Translations under genes and position numbers: made by a program
Origin: Halomonas sp. M4R1S46
GTDB lineage: Bacteria > Pseudomonadota > Gammaproteobacteria > Pseudomonadales > Halomonadaceae
Assembly (NCBI RefSeq): GCF_025725685.1
Contig: NZ_CP107008.1
Span: 1-64,000, forward strand
Length of the DNA stretch: 64,000 nucleotides
Direction of reading: 5' to 3'
Shown here: positions 1 through 8,096 of the stretch, piece after piece
Layout: the number at the start of each line of letters is the position of its first letter
Position numbering within the stretch: the first letter of the stretch is position 1
Notes under the pieces: generated by a model
Database searches by the model: none
Seen by the model: the letters and a program-made list of their open reading frames with translations, nothing else
Told to the model about the DNA's origin: nothing

Positions 1-345
1 CTCGGAGGCATTACCATTACTGATAGGGGAGTTCTACTGTGTCCTGTTATTACTAGTGGGGAAAGTTGCTGTGGACAAGTTAGAATGGCGCAGTCGATTC
101 AATCGGCTATGGAAGAGATAGAGCTGTGGATGATGGGGGGATGCCCGGCCCGCAAGCTGTTGATGGACGGTGGATCGATCCGTGGGCTGTCCACAGGCAC
201 AGGGTTCTCCACGTTCGGCGCCCAGGGTGTCCCTGAGACAACAGCAGGTTTTCCACAGCGCTTTTCGGGGCCGTGCTCCATGTGGATAACCAGGCGGCAG
301 GACGATACAATATGCGGTCGTTCTTCAACCGAATGGTGAGGTCGC
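1..345. other. oriC: Chromosomal replication origin region (oriC), DnaA-box cluster
   Basis: The 345 bases before dnaA hold no gene but several 9-mers close to the DnaA box TTATCCACA. The perfect one is TGTGGATAA at 281-289 (complement strand). One-mismatch copies are at 70-78 (TGTGGACAA), 125-133 (TGTGGATGA) and 249-257 (TTTTCCACA); two-mismatch copies are at 187-195 and 205-213. In pseudomonads and relatives the origin lies between rpmH and dnaA, so the left part of oriC, probably including the AT-rich unwinding element, likely extends beyond the window. The first 60 bases are more AT-rich than the surroundings. Confidence 0.85.
281..311 (+). promoter_or_regulatory. Probable dnaA promoter with DnaA box over the -35 region
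   Basis: A -10-like TACAAT lies at 306-311, about 35 bases before the GTG start of dnaA. The spacing puts the -35 hexamer at about 283-288, inside the perfect DnaA box at 281-289. This arrangement would let DnaA repress its own transcription, as is known in other bacteria. The -35 itself is a poor match to TTGACA. The promoter is inferred from spacing only. Confidence 0.45.
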
Positions 346-1803
346 GTGTCGCTCGCTCTCTGGCAACAATGTCTGGATACCCTGCAGGACGAACTGAACT
401 CCCAGCAGTTCAACACCTGGATTCGTCCGCTGCAGGCGGAGGAAGGGGAATCCAATCAGCTGCGCCTGCTGGCGCCCAATCGCTTCGTGCGCGACTGGGT
501 CAGCGACAAGTATGCCAAGCGCATCAGCGAGCTGATGCGGGAGCTGTCCCCGGCCAAGCCACCCAAGGTGGTCCTGACGGTGGGCAGTCGCCGGGCGGCG
601 GCGCCCCAGCCCCGCGAACTCGGGGACCCGGTATCCGCCGTGCCCCGGGCGCCGGCCGTGCAGACGCCTCCCCGCGGAGACGTGGCCGATGAGCGCGAGA
701 TCGCTCAGCTCCGGGAGGAGGGCGAGGGCGCACGCCGTGCCGGAGGAGAGCGCCAGGTCCAGGTAGAGGGTAGCCTCAAGCACAACAGCGGCCTGAACCC
801 CAACTTCACCTTCGAGACCTTCGTCGAGGGCAAGTCCAACCAGCTGGCACGCGCCGCCTCCCGCCAGGTCTCGGAGAACCCCGGAGGAGCCTACAACCCC
901 CTGTTCCTCTATGGCGGGGTCGGCCTGGGCAAGACCCACCTGATGCATGCGGTCGGCAATGCGTTGGCGGGCCGACGCGAGAACGCCCGGGTGGTCTACC
1001 TGCATTCCGAGCGCTTCGTCGCCGACATGGTCAAGGCCCTGCAGCTCAACGCCATCAACGACTTCAAGCGCTTCTATCGCAGCGTCGATGCCCTGTTGAT
1101 CGACGATATCCAGTTCTTCGCCGGCAAGGAGCGCTCCCAGGAGGAGTTCTTCCATACCTTCAATGCCCTGCTCGAGGGCGGTCAGCAGATGATTCTGACC
1201 TCGGATCGCTATCCCAAGGAAATCAGCGGTGTGGAAGAGCGGCTCAAGTCCCGCTTCGGCTGGGGGCTGACGGTGGCGATCGAGCCGCCGGAGCTCGAGA
1301 CCCGGGTGGCGATCCTGATGAAGAAGGCCGATCAGGCCAAGGTCGATCTGCCCCATGACGCGGCCTTCTTTATCGCCCAGAAGATCCGCTCCAATGTCCG
1401 GGAACTGGAGGGCGCGCTCAAGAAGGTCATCGCCGACTCCCACTTCATGGGCAAGCCGATCACCCAGGACTTCATTCGTGAATCCCTCAAGGACCTGCTG
1501 GCCCTGCAGGACAAGCAGGTGGGGGTGGACAACATCCAGCGCACCGTGGCCGAGTATTACAAGATCAAGCTGGCCGATCTGCTCTCGAAGCGCCGCTCGC
1601 GCTCGGTGGCGCGGCCCCGGCAGGTCGCCATGGCGCTGGCCAAGGAATTGACCAATCACAGCCTGCCCGAGATCGGCGATGCCTTCGGAGGGCGCGATCA
1701 CACCACGGTGCTGCATGCCTGTCGCAAGGTGCAGGCGCTTCAGGAAGAGAGCGCGGACATCCGCGAGGACTACAAGAATCTGCTGCGTCTGTTAACCAGT
1801 TGA
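346..1803 (+). CDS. dnaA: Chromosomal replication initiator protein DnaA
   Basis: DnaA (485 aa) binds DnaA boxes at oriC, opens the duplex and loads DnaB helicase. Domain I is at the N-terminus (about 1-85), followed by a Pro/Ala/Arg-rich linker (about 86-150). The AAA+ domain has Walker A GGVGLGKTH near residue 190 and Walker B LLIDDIQF near 250. The C-terminal DNA-binding helix-turn-helix carries the DnaA signature GGRDHTTVLHAC near 449. The start is GTG, preceded by the Shine-Dalgarno-like tggtgagg at 334-341. First gene of the dnaA-dnaN-recF-gyrB series, probably autoregulated through the DnaA box upstream. Confidence 0.98.
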   Translation: MSLALWQQCLDTLQDELNSQQFNTWIRPLQAEEGESNQLRLLAPNRFVRDWVSDKYAKRISELMRELSPAKPPKVVLTVGSRRAAAPQPRELGDPVSAVPRAPAVQTPPRGDVADEREIAQLREEGEGARRAGGERQVQVEGSLKHNSGLNPNFTFETFVEGKSNQLARAASRQVSENPGGAYNPLFLYGGVGLGKTHLMHAVGNALAGRRENARVVYLHSERFVADMVKALQLNAINDFKRFYRSVDALLIDDIQFFAGKERSQEEFFHTFNALLEGGQQMILTSDRYPKEISGVEERLKSRFGWGLTVAIEPPELETRVAILMKKADQAKVDLPHDAAFFIAQKIRSNVRELEGALKKVIADSHFMGKPITQDFIRESLKDLLALQDKQVGVDNIQRTVAEYYKIKLADLLSKRRSRSVARPRQVAMALAKELTNHSLPEIGDAFGGRDHTTVLHACRKVQALQEESADIREDYKNLLRLLTS

Positions 1804-1873
1804 TTTTATTAATATTTGATCGACCGGTCGGGTCGCCGGCCGCAATCTCTCCAGGACCAGAAGTGGAGTCGAC
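1804..1873. other. AT-rich dnaA-dnaN spacer
   Basis: Directly after the dnaA stop lies an unusually AT-rich run (gattttattaatatttgatc, about 1802-1821) in an otherwise very GC-rich window. In some bacteria the dnaA-dnaN gap is a second origin site or unwinding element. No DnaA box is evident here and no terminator hairpin is seen, so its role is unknown. Confidence 0.4.
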
Positions 1874-2977
1874 ATGAAATTTTCCATCTCCCGAGAAGCG
1901 CTGCTGCGCCCGTTGACGCTGGTAGCCGGCGTCGTGGAGCGCCGCCAGACCCTGCCGGTGTTGTCGAACGTGCTGATCCAGGTCGACCAGGACCAGGTCT
2001 CGCTGACCGGTACCGACCTCGAAGTCGAGCTGATCGGGCGCACCGCGGCCAGTCTCGTGGAGGAGGCGGGATCTGCCACCGTGCCGGCTCGCAAGCTCAT
2101 GGATATCTGCAAGTCGCTGCCCGACCAGGCGGAGATCCAGCTATCCCTGGAAGAGGGGCGTGCCGTGCTGCGCAGTGGCCGGTCGCGCTTTACCCTGTCG
2201 ACCCTGCCGGTGGCCGAATTCCCGAACATCGAGGATGGCCAGAGCAGCGTCGAGCTGAGCCTGCCGCGGGGCACCCTCAAGCACCTCATCGATGCCACCT
2301 CCTTCGGCATGGCGCAGCAGGACGTGCGTTACTACCTCAACGGCATGCTGCTGGAGTTCGGGCCCAACCTGGTGCGCACGGTGGCAACCGACGGCCATCG
2401 CCTGGCGGTGTGTTCCCGCCCGGCGGATATCGGTGTCGAACCCGCCCAGAAGTTGATCGTGCCACGCAAGGGCGTGATGGAGCTGGTGCGCTTGCTCGAC
2501 GACGGTGACGAGCCGGTCAGCCTGACCCTGGGTGCCACCCATGTGCGTGCCCATACGGGGGATTTCACCTTCACCTCCAAGCTGGTGGATGGCAAGTTCC
2601 CCGACTACGAGCGGGTGGTGCCGCGCGGCGGCGACAAGGTGTTCATCGCCGAGCGGGCCGAATTGCGCCAGGTGCTGTCGCGCACGGCCATCCTCTCCAA
2701 CGAGAAGTACCGAGGCGTGCGGCTCAACCTCGAGGAAGGCAACCTGCGCGTGATGGCCAACAATCCCGAGCAGGAAGAGGCCGAGGAAAACGTGGCCATC
2801 GAGTACAGCGGCCCGGCCATGGAGATCGGCTTCAATGTCGGCTACCTGGTCGACGTGCTCAACGTGCTCGGGGAGGACCGGGTGCAGATGACGCTCGCCG
2901 ACCCCAACAGCAGTGCCCTGATGGAAGAGCCTGGCGGCGGCGACGCCCTCTATGTCGTCATGCCGATGCGCCTCTGA
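1874..2977 (+). CDS. dnaN: DNA polymerase III beta subunit (sliding clamp)
   Basis: The beta clamp (367 aa) encircles DNA as a dimer and tethers polymerase III and other replication or repair proteins. Length is the family norm and the three repeated clamp domains are recognisable. The N-terminus MKFSISREALLRPLTLVAG and the C-terminal VMPMRL, the usual end of the clamp, are characteristic. The ATG start has GTGGAG upstream. It lies 70 bases after dnaA and 38 before recF, consistent with co-transcription. Confidence 0.98.
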   Translation: MKFSISREALLRPLTLVAGVVERRQTLPVLSNVLIQVDQDQVSLTGTDLEVELIGRTAASLVEEAGSATVPARKLMDICKSLPDQAEIQLSLEEGRAVLRSGRSRFTLSTLPVAEFPNIEDGQSSVELSLPRGTLKHLIDATSFGMAQQDVRYYLNGMLLEFGPNLVRTVATDGHRLAVCSRPADIGVEPAQKLIVPRKGVMELVRLLDDGDEPVSLTLGATHVRAHTGDFTFTSKLVDGKFPDYERVVPRGGDKVFIAERAELRQVLSRTAILSNEKYRGVRLNLEEGNLRVMANNPEQEEAEENVAIEYSGPAMEIGFNVGYLVDVLNVLGEDRVQMTLADPNSSALMEEPGGGDALYVVMPMRL

Positions 2978-3015
2978 GCGCGCCGTACACGCCATTGGCG
3001 AGTAGCCCCCCGGCC

Positions 3016-4131
3016 ATGCCCCTCGATCGTCTCGCTTTCCAGGGCCTGCGCAACCTGCAGGCCCTGGAGCTGCATCCTTCCCCTCGCATCAACCTCTTCG
3101 TCGGTGACAACGGCAGTGGCAAGACCAGCCTGTTGGAGGGCATCCATGTGCTTGGCATGGGGCGGTCCTTCCGCACGCGCCAGTTGCGCCATGCCATCGC
3201 CCACGATGGCGAGAGTGTGACCCTTCATGGGCGACTGGCCGGCGACCCGCCTCTGGGTATCGGCGTGCGACGTCGCCGCGACGCCAGCGAGCTGGAGATG
3301 CGCCTGGGCGGCGAGAAGCTGGAGCGTGTCTCCCGGCTGGTGGAGGTGCTGCCGCTGCAGCTGATCAACCCGGATGCCTTCCGTCTGCTCGAGGGGTCGC
3401 CGGCGGGGCGACGGGAGTTCCTCGACTGGGGCGTGTTTCACGTGAAACAGGGTTTTCTGGATGCCTGGCGACGCTTCCGGCGCGCGCTGAAACATCGGAA
3501 TGCCCTCCTCAGGCATGGTAGAATGAGCGATGCTTCACTGAACGCCTGGGAGCAGGAACTGGTGCTTTGGGGCGAGCGATTGGACGCTTTGCGCCGTGAC
3601 TGGATGGCTGCCTTCCAGCCGGTGTTCGCGGAGACGCTGGAGGGATTGATCAGCCTGCCGAGCCTGGAGCTGCGCTACTCGCAAGGCTGGGACCGCAAGC
3701 GCCCCCTGGCCGAGGTCCTTCGCCAGGGCAGGAACACCGATCGCCAGATGGGCTTCACCCAGCAGGGGCCGCAACGGGCCGATCTCGGGATCCGCCTAGG
3801 CAAGCGGCCGGCGGTCGAGGTGCTGTCTCGCGGCCAGCAGAAGCTGGTGGTCAGCGCCCTCAAGCTGGCACAGGGCCGCCTGCTGGAGCAGGCCACCGGC
3901 CTTTCCTGTGTTTACCTGATCGACGATCTCCCCGCCGAGCTGGACAGCGCGCATCGCCGCATCTTCTGCGAATGGCTGGAGCGGATGCGCTGCCAGGCGT
4001 TCATCACCAGCGTCGATCCGGATGCTCTGGCCGACCTGTGGAGTGCACAGACCCCGGTAGCGATGTTTCACGTGAAACATGCCGGGACGGGGCAGGGGCA
4101 GCTGCTGCCAATGGACAGACAGACTTCATGA
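3016..4131 (+). CDS. recF: DNA replication and repair protein RecF
   Basis: RecF (371 aa) is an SMC-like ATPase that helps RecO and RecR load RecA at single-strand gaps. Walker A GDNGSGKT is at residues 30-37, and a conserved C-terminal region around LSRGQQKLVV and YLIDDLPAELD holds signature and Walker B motifs. An in-frame TTG exists at 2995, but the ATG at 3016 aligns with the usual RecF N-terminus, so I prefer it. Two perfect 16-bp parS sites lie inside the gene and are translated in one frame as FHVKQ and FHVKH. The second falls in the variable C-terminus, 11-12 codons before the last recognisable block ends. Confidence 0.96.
   Translation: MPLDRLAFQGLRNLQALELHPSPRINLFVGDNGSGKTSLLEGIHVLGMGRSFRTRQLRHAIAHDGESVTLHGRLAGDPPLGIGVRRRRDASELEMRLGGEKLERVSRLVEVLPLQLINPDAFRLLEGSPAGRREFLDWGVFHVKQGFLDAWRRFRRALKHRNALLRHGRMSDASLNAWEQELVLWGERLDALRRDWMAAFQPVFAETLEGLISLPSLELRYSQGWDRKRPLAEVLRQGRNTDRQMGFTQQGPQRADLGIRLGKRPAVEVLSRGQQKLVVSALKLAQGRLLEQATGLSCVYLIDDLPAELDSAHRRIFCEWLERMRCQAFITSVDPDALADLWSAQTPVAMFHVKHAGTGQGQLLPMDRQTS
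3434..3449. other. parS: parS centromere site 1 (inside recF)
   Basis: Perfect 16-bp palindrome TGTTTCACGTGAAACA, the near-universal chromosomal ParB binding site. It lies within recF codons. Confidence 0.95.
4064..4079. other. parS: parS centromere site 2 (3' end of recF)
   Basis: Perfect TGTTTCACGTGAAACA palindrome within the last 25 codons of recF. Confidence 0.95.
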
Positions 4132-4142
4132 CGGAGTAGTCA

Positions 4143-6563
4143 ATGAGCGAACAGGCTTACGACTCATCGAGCATCAAGGTTCTCAAGGGCCTGGATGCGG
4201 TACGCAAGCGGCCCGGCATGTACATCGGCGACACCGATGATGGGACGGGCCTGCACCACATGGTGTTCGAGCTGGTGGACAACTCCATCGATGAAGCCCT
4301 GGCCGGCCATTGCAGCGAGATCCGGGTGGTGATCCACCCCGATGAATCGGTCACGGTGAGTGACAACGGGCGCGGGATCCCCACCGAGATCCACGAGGGC
4401 GAGGGGGTCTCGGCGGCCGAGGTGATCATGACCGTGCTGCATGCCGGCGGCAAGTTCGACGACAATTCCTACAAGGTCTCCGGGGGCCTGCATGGGGTGG
4501 GTGTCTCGGTGGTCAATGCGCTTTCCGAGGAGCTCAAGCTGACCATCTGGCGTCAGGGCCAGGTCCATGAGCAGATCTACCACCATGGCGTTCCGGCGGG
4601 CCCGCTCAGCGTGGTCGGCAAGACCGAGCAGACCGGCAGTCGCGTGCACTTCAAGCCGTCACCAACCACCTTCCACAACATCGAGTTCCACTATGATGTG
4701 CTCGCCAAGCGGCTGCGGGAGCTCTCCTTCCTGAACTCCGGCGTGGCGATCCGGCTGATGGACGAGCGCAGCGGTAAGGAGGAGCTGTTCCACTACGAGG
4801 GCGGGCTCAGGGCCTTCGTCGACCACCTGAACACCAACAAGACGGTGCTCAATCCGGTCTTCCACTTCATCGTCGAGCGGGAGGATGGCGTCGGTGTCGA
4901 GGTGGCGATGCAGTGGAACGACACCTTCGCCGAGAACATCTTCTGCTACACCAACAACATCCCCCAGCGAGACGGCGGTACCCACCTGGCCGGTTTCCGG
5001 GCCTCCCTGACCCGCACGCTCAACCATTACATCGATAGCGAGGGGTTGCTCAAGAAGACCAAGGTGAACACCTCCGGGGACGATGCCCGGGAGGGGCTCA
5101 CGGCCATCATCTCGGTGAAGGTGCCCGATCCCAAGTTCTCCTCGCAGACCAAGGAAAAGCTCGTCTCATCCGAGGTCAAAACGGCGGTCGAGCAGGAAAT
5201 GGGTCGCCAGTTTGCGGACTACCTGGTCGAGAAGCCCAACGAGGCCAAGGCCATCGTCAACAAGATGCTGGATGCGGCCCGGGCCCGCGAGGCGGCGCGC
5301 AAGGCCCGCGACATGACCCGTCGCAAGGGGGCCCTGGATATCGCCGGCCTGCCTGGCAAGCTGGCCGACTGCCAGGAAAAGGATCCCAGCCTCTCCGAAC
5401 TCTTCCTGGTCGAGGGGGACTCGGCCGGCGGGAGTGCCAAGCAGGGCCGGGATCGCCGTACCCAGGCAATCCTGCCGCTCAAGGGCAAGATCCTCAACGT
5501 GGAGAAGGCACGCTTCGACAAGATGCTGTCCTCCGCCGAGGTAGGCACCCTGATCACGGCGCTTGGCTGCGGCATCGGCCGGGAGGAGTTCAATCCCGAC
5601 AAGCTGCGCTATCACTCGATCATCATCATGACCGATGCCGATGTGGATGGTTCGCACATCCGCACCCTGTTGCTGACCTTCTTCTTCCGTCAGATGTCGC
5701 AGCTCATCGAGCGCGGTCATGTCTTCATCGCACAGCCGCCGCTCTACAAGATCAAGCGCGGCAAGCAGGAAAGCTACCTCAAGGACGAGCAGGCACTGAC
5801 CGACTACCTGACCACCACGGCGCTGGACGGGGCACGTCTGCACGTCAACGCCGACGCCCCGGGGATCGGCGGGGAACAGCTGCAGTCGCTGGTCGATCAG
5901 TACCGTGACGTCATGCGCCGCATCGACCGCCTGTCACGGGTCTACCCGGACGTGGTGCTGCGCAAGATCGTGCATGCGGCCTGCCTCGAGGGCGAGACCA
6001 GCCTGCGCGATCGCGTGACCATGCAGAACTGGATCGAGTACCTGCAGGCCGAGATGGACGCCATCGTCGCCTACGAGGGCGGGCCCCGCTATACCTTCCG
6101 CCTGGAGGAGGACGCCGAACGCGGTTTCTACCTGCCGGCGGTGAGCCTCACCGCCCATGGCGTTACCACCGACTACGTATGGGGCGTCGACTTCTTCACC
6201 AGTGCCGATTACCGGGCCATCGCCGGGCTCGGCGAGACCCTGGATGGCCTGGTCGAGGAGGGCGCCTTCGTGGCCCGGGGCGATCGCCAGAAGCCGATCG
6301 GCAGCTTCTATGATGCCCTGGAGTGGCTGATGAACGAGGCCCAGCGCGGCCTGTCCATCCAGCGCTACAAGGGGCTGGGCGAGATGAACCCCGACCAGCT
6401 GTGGGAGACCACCATGGATCCCGGCACCCGCCGCATGCTGCGGGTCTCCATCGAGGATGCCGTGGCGGCGGACATGATGTTCAATACCCTGATGGGTGAC
6501 GAGGTCGAGCCACGCCGGGACTTCATCGAGCGCAATGCCCTGGTGGCCAACCTGGACGTGTGA
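4143..6563 (+). CDS. gyrB: DNA gyrase subunit B
   Basis: GyrB (806 aa) is the ATPase subunit of gyrase, which introduces negative supercoils with GyrA. The N-terminal GHKL ATPase has ELVDNSIDEAL near residue 40. The TOPRIM domain has EGDSAGGSA near 424 and the acidic DADVDGSHI near 499; a C-terminal GyrB domain ends the protein. Length fits the gammaproteobacterial class with the TOPRIM insertion. It starts 11 bases after recF and is followed by a parS site and a rho-independent terminator, closing the replication operon. Confidence 0.98.
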   Translation: MSEQAYDSSSIKVLKGLDAVRKRPGMYIGDTDDGTGLHHMVFELVDNSIDEALAGHCSEIRVVIHPDESVTVSDNGRGIPTEIHEGEGVSAAEVIMTVLHAGGKFDDNSYKVSGGLHGVGVSVVNALSEELKLTIWRQGQVHEQIYHHGVPAGPLSVVGKTEQTGSRVHFKPSPTTFHNIEFHYDVLAKRLRELSFLNSGVAIRLMDERSGKEELFHYEGGLRAFVDHLNTNKTVLNPVFHFIVEREDGVGVEVAMQWNDTFAENIFCYTNNIPQRDGGTHLAGFRASLTRTLNHYIDSEGLLKKTKVNTSGDDAREGLTAIISVKVPDPKFSSQTKEKLVSSEVKTAVEQEMGRQFADYLVEKPNEAKAIVNKMLDAARAREAARKARDMTRRKGALDIAGLPGKLADCQEKDPSLSELFLVEGDSAGGSAKQGRDRRTQAILPLKGKILNVEKARFDKMLSSAEVGTLITALGCGIGREEFNPDKLRYHSIIIMTDADVDGSHIRTLLLTFFFRQMSQLIERGHVFIAQPPLYKIKRGKQESYLKDEQALTDYLTTTALDGARLHVNADAPGIGGEQLQSLVDQYRDVMRRIDRLSRVYPDVVLRKIVHAACLEGETSLRDRVTMQNWIEYLQAEMDAIVAYEGGPRYTFRLEEDAERGFYLPAVSLTAHGVTTDYVWGVDFFTSADYRAIAGLGETLDGLVEEGAFVARGDRQKPIGSFYDALEWLMNEAQRGLSIQRYKGLGEMNPDQLWETTMDPGTRRMLRVSIEDAVAADMMFNTLMGDEVEPRRDFIERNALVANLDV

Positions 6564-6577
6564 CGCCCGAGAGTGGA

Positions 6578-6593
6578 TGTTTCACGTGGAACA
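6578..6593. other. parS: parS centromere site 3 (gyrB downstream)
   Basis: TGTTTCACGTGGAACA, one base from the perfect palindrome and equal to the complement of the classical B. subtilis parS consensus. It lies between the gyrB stop codon and its terminator. Confidence 0.92.
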
Positions 6594-6615
6594 TCCCCCC
6601 GTTCGCCATTTGAAG

Positions 6616-6640
6616 AGGCCGGCTGCAAGCCGGCCTTTTT
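6616..6640 (+). terminator. Rho-independent terminator after gyrB
   Basis: Nine-base perfect stem AGGCCGGCT/AGCCGGCCT (6616-6624 and 6628-6636) with a 3-base loop and a run of five T. It ends the dnaA-gyrB series. The group II intron remnant begins only about 15-25 bases further on. Confidence 0.9.
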
Positions 6641-6654
6641 CATGGCGCGCAGCG

Positions 6655-7301
6655 CCGTTCACGCGCTATCCGGCCAGCCGTGGTGGTTGGCTGGATGACT
6701 TGGGGGTGAGAGTCCCCTACGGACCCTGATGGCGGGAACCATTAGCTGAACAGCAAGGGTGTCCGTCGCGAGGCGGAATCTGAAGGAAGCTGTAGGCAAA
6801 CTCCTGGCCCGACGAACAGGAACCGCATACGAGGCAGTCACATCTGGGTGAGAAGGCCATGAAACTCGAACCCCAATAGCTATCCAGATGATGTGGAAGT
6901 AGATGCGGCGGGTAGATGGGAGGAAGGTCGCGCGTCTTACCCTGGGAGACCTGTTCGCCTGCCATTGTCTACCGGCACCGTGAGGTGTCGGGATGGGCGA
7001 ACAGGAGTCAGCAGAGGCCATAGTAGGCTTTCTAACCAAGAGCTGAAGGACGGAACCTGTCACGAGTGGATAGTTGAGTGCTCTCTGATGTGTACGAGCA
7101 GAAGCCTCCCCGGAGGGCTCTCGCTAACTGTATGGCGGGCCGGAAGCCCAAAGACTGTCGAAGCGCTCAGAGCACACCGGGAGCGAATTCAGCGGAACGA
7201 AGCTCAGCCCAATAATGGGGGGCAGGAGCCGCCGTGGTATGGAACCGTATGCCCGATCGTGCGAGAGGGTGGGGGACGCGACTCCCCCCCCTTGCTCGAT
7301 C
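6655..7301 (+). mobile_element. ORF-less group II intron (RNA domains retained, reverse transcriptase lost)
   Basis: This roughly 650-base stretch without a gene carries hallmarks of a bacterial group II intron ribozyme. The domain I block includes a stem CCAGCC/GGCTGG (6674-6693), the GGGGGTGAGAGTCCCC hairpin (about 6702-6717) and the conserved run from GGTGTCCG to GAAGGAAGC (6758-6790). The 3' part has a domain-V-like segment CGCCGTGGTATGGAACCGTA (7231-7250) followed by GCGAGAGG. A long G/C domain-VI hairpin comes next (about 7268-7293), and a CTCGAT end at 7296-7301 matches intron 3' termini. The reverse transcriptase/maturase usually in domain IV is absent: only about 150 bases lie where it should be. 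Both boundaries are approximate, the 5' one to about 20 bases. It may be dead or mobilised in trans. Confidence 0.8.
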
Positions 7302-7344
7302 ATGGTCCCCGGCGGGGAGATTCATATATTAGTCATGTTGCTAT

Positions 7345-7893
7345 CTAGGCCAGCAGCCAGTCGGCAAAGGCGGCGAGGTCCGCGAAGACCCAAGCCCGTT
7401 CGAGCCCCTTCCCCCTGGCCAGTGTCCGCTCTCCCTTGCCGGTGCGTACCAGTACCGAATGACAGCCGACGGCTTCCCCCGCCTGGAGGTCACGCAGGCT
7501 ATCACCGACCATCCAGGCTCCCCGCAGGGAGGCCATCCCGAGGTCCTGGCGAATCTGTTCCAGAAGGCCCGGCAGGGGCTTGCGGCAGTCACAGCCATCG
7601 TCGGGGCCGTGCGGGCAATGGACGATCCTCCGGATCTCGCCACCCTTTGCCTCGACCAGGGCCTCCAGTCGATCGTGCATGGCCGCGAGCGTGGCCTCAT
7701 CGTAGTAGCCCCGGGCAATACCGGACTGGTTGGTAGCGACGGCCACCGTCCAGCCGGCTCGCGACAGGCGGGCGATGGCGTCGATGGCGGAGGGGTAGGG
7801 AAGCCATTCATCCAGGGATTTCACGTAATCGTCGGAGTCCTGGTTGATGACGCCGTCGCGATCGAGGATGACCAGCTTGTCGGGTGTGGGCAT
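7345..7893 (-). CDS. gmhB: D-glycero-beta-D-manno-heptose 1,7-bisphosphate 7-phosphatase
   Basis: GmhB (182 aa) removes the 7-phosphate from heptose bisphosphate in the ADP-L-glycero-D-manno-heptose pathway for LPS core. HAD-family motif DRDGVIN at residues 11-17 contains the catalytic aspartates. Zinc ligands are visible in the short loop CPHGPDDGCDCRKP (C, H, C, C), and the HAD motif with VGDSLRDLQAG is present. The frame is open upstream, but the start MPTPDKL is the one matching the family. HldE and HldD of the same pathway are encoded at 11-21 kb; GmhA is not in the window. Confidence 0.93.
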   Translation of the reverse strand: MPTPDKLVILDRDGVINQDSDDYVKSLDEWLPYPSAIDAIARLSRAGWTVAVATNQSGIARGYYDEATLAAMHDRLEALVEAKGGEIRRIVHCPHGPDDGCDCRKPLPGLLEQIRQDLGMASLRGAWMVGDSLRDLQAGEAVGCHSVLVRTGKGERTLARGKGLERAWVFADLAAFADWLLA

Positions 7894-7932
7894 GGGAGAA
7901 CCTGAAGCAGGGAACAAGTAGGCACGAGCGAG

Positions 7933-7948
7933 TGTTTCACGTGGAACA
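7933..7948. other. parS: parS centromere site 4 (gmhB-glyS gap)
   Basis: TGTTTCACGTGGAACA, identical to the site downstream of gyrB. It lies 40 bases upstream of the gmhB start. Confidence 0.92.
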
Positions 7949-8013
7949 TGTGCTGCCAAGAGGGCATGCCGGTCGGCGCGAGAGGCCCAGAGGGGAAGGG
8001 CTCGGAGCGTGGC

Positions 8014-8029
8014 TGTTTCACGTGAAACA
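8014..8029. other. parS: parS centromere site 5 (gmhB-glyS gap)
   Basis: Perfect TGTTTCACGTGAAACA palindrome between glyS and gmhB, 80 bases from site 4 and just beyond the glyS terminator. Confidence 0.95.
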
Positions 8030-8046
8030 TGCCCAGGCGAGGGATG

Positions 8047-8077
8047 AAAAAAAGGCCGGCGAGTCGCCTCGCCGGCC
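8047..8077 (-). terminator. Rho-independent terminator of glyQS
   Basis: Read on the minus strand, a 10-base perfect stem GGCCGGCGAG/CTCGCCGGCC (8054-8063 and 8068-8077) is followed by seven T. It starts 19 bases after the glyS stop. Confidence 0.92.
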
Positions 8078-8096
8078 CGGCCATGCAGGCGCGCCG

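Noticed and set aside
2995..3015. TTG start for recF at 2995
   Set aside because: The seven extra residues have no counterpart in RecF proteins; the ATG at 3016 fits the family.
6893..7348. 151-codon ORF inside the intron region
   Set aside because: No reverse-transcriptase motifs; it runs through structured RNA domains and has no ribosome site.
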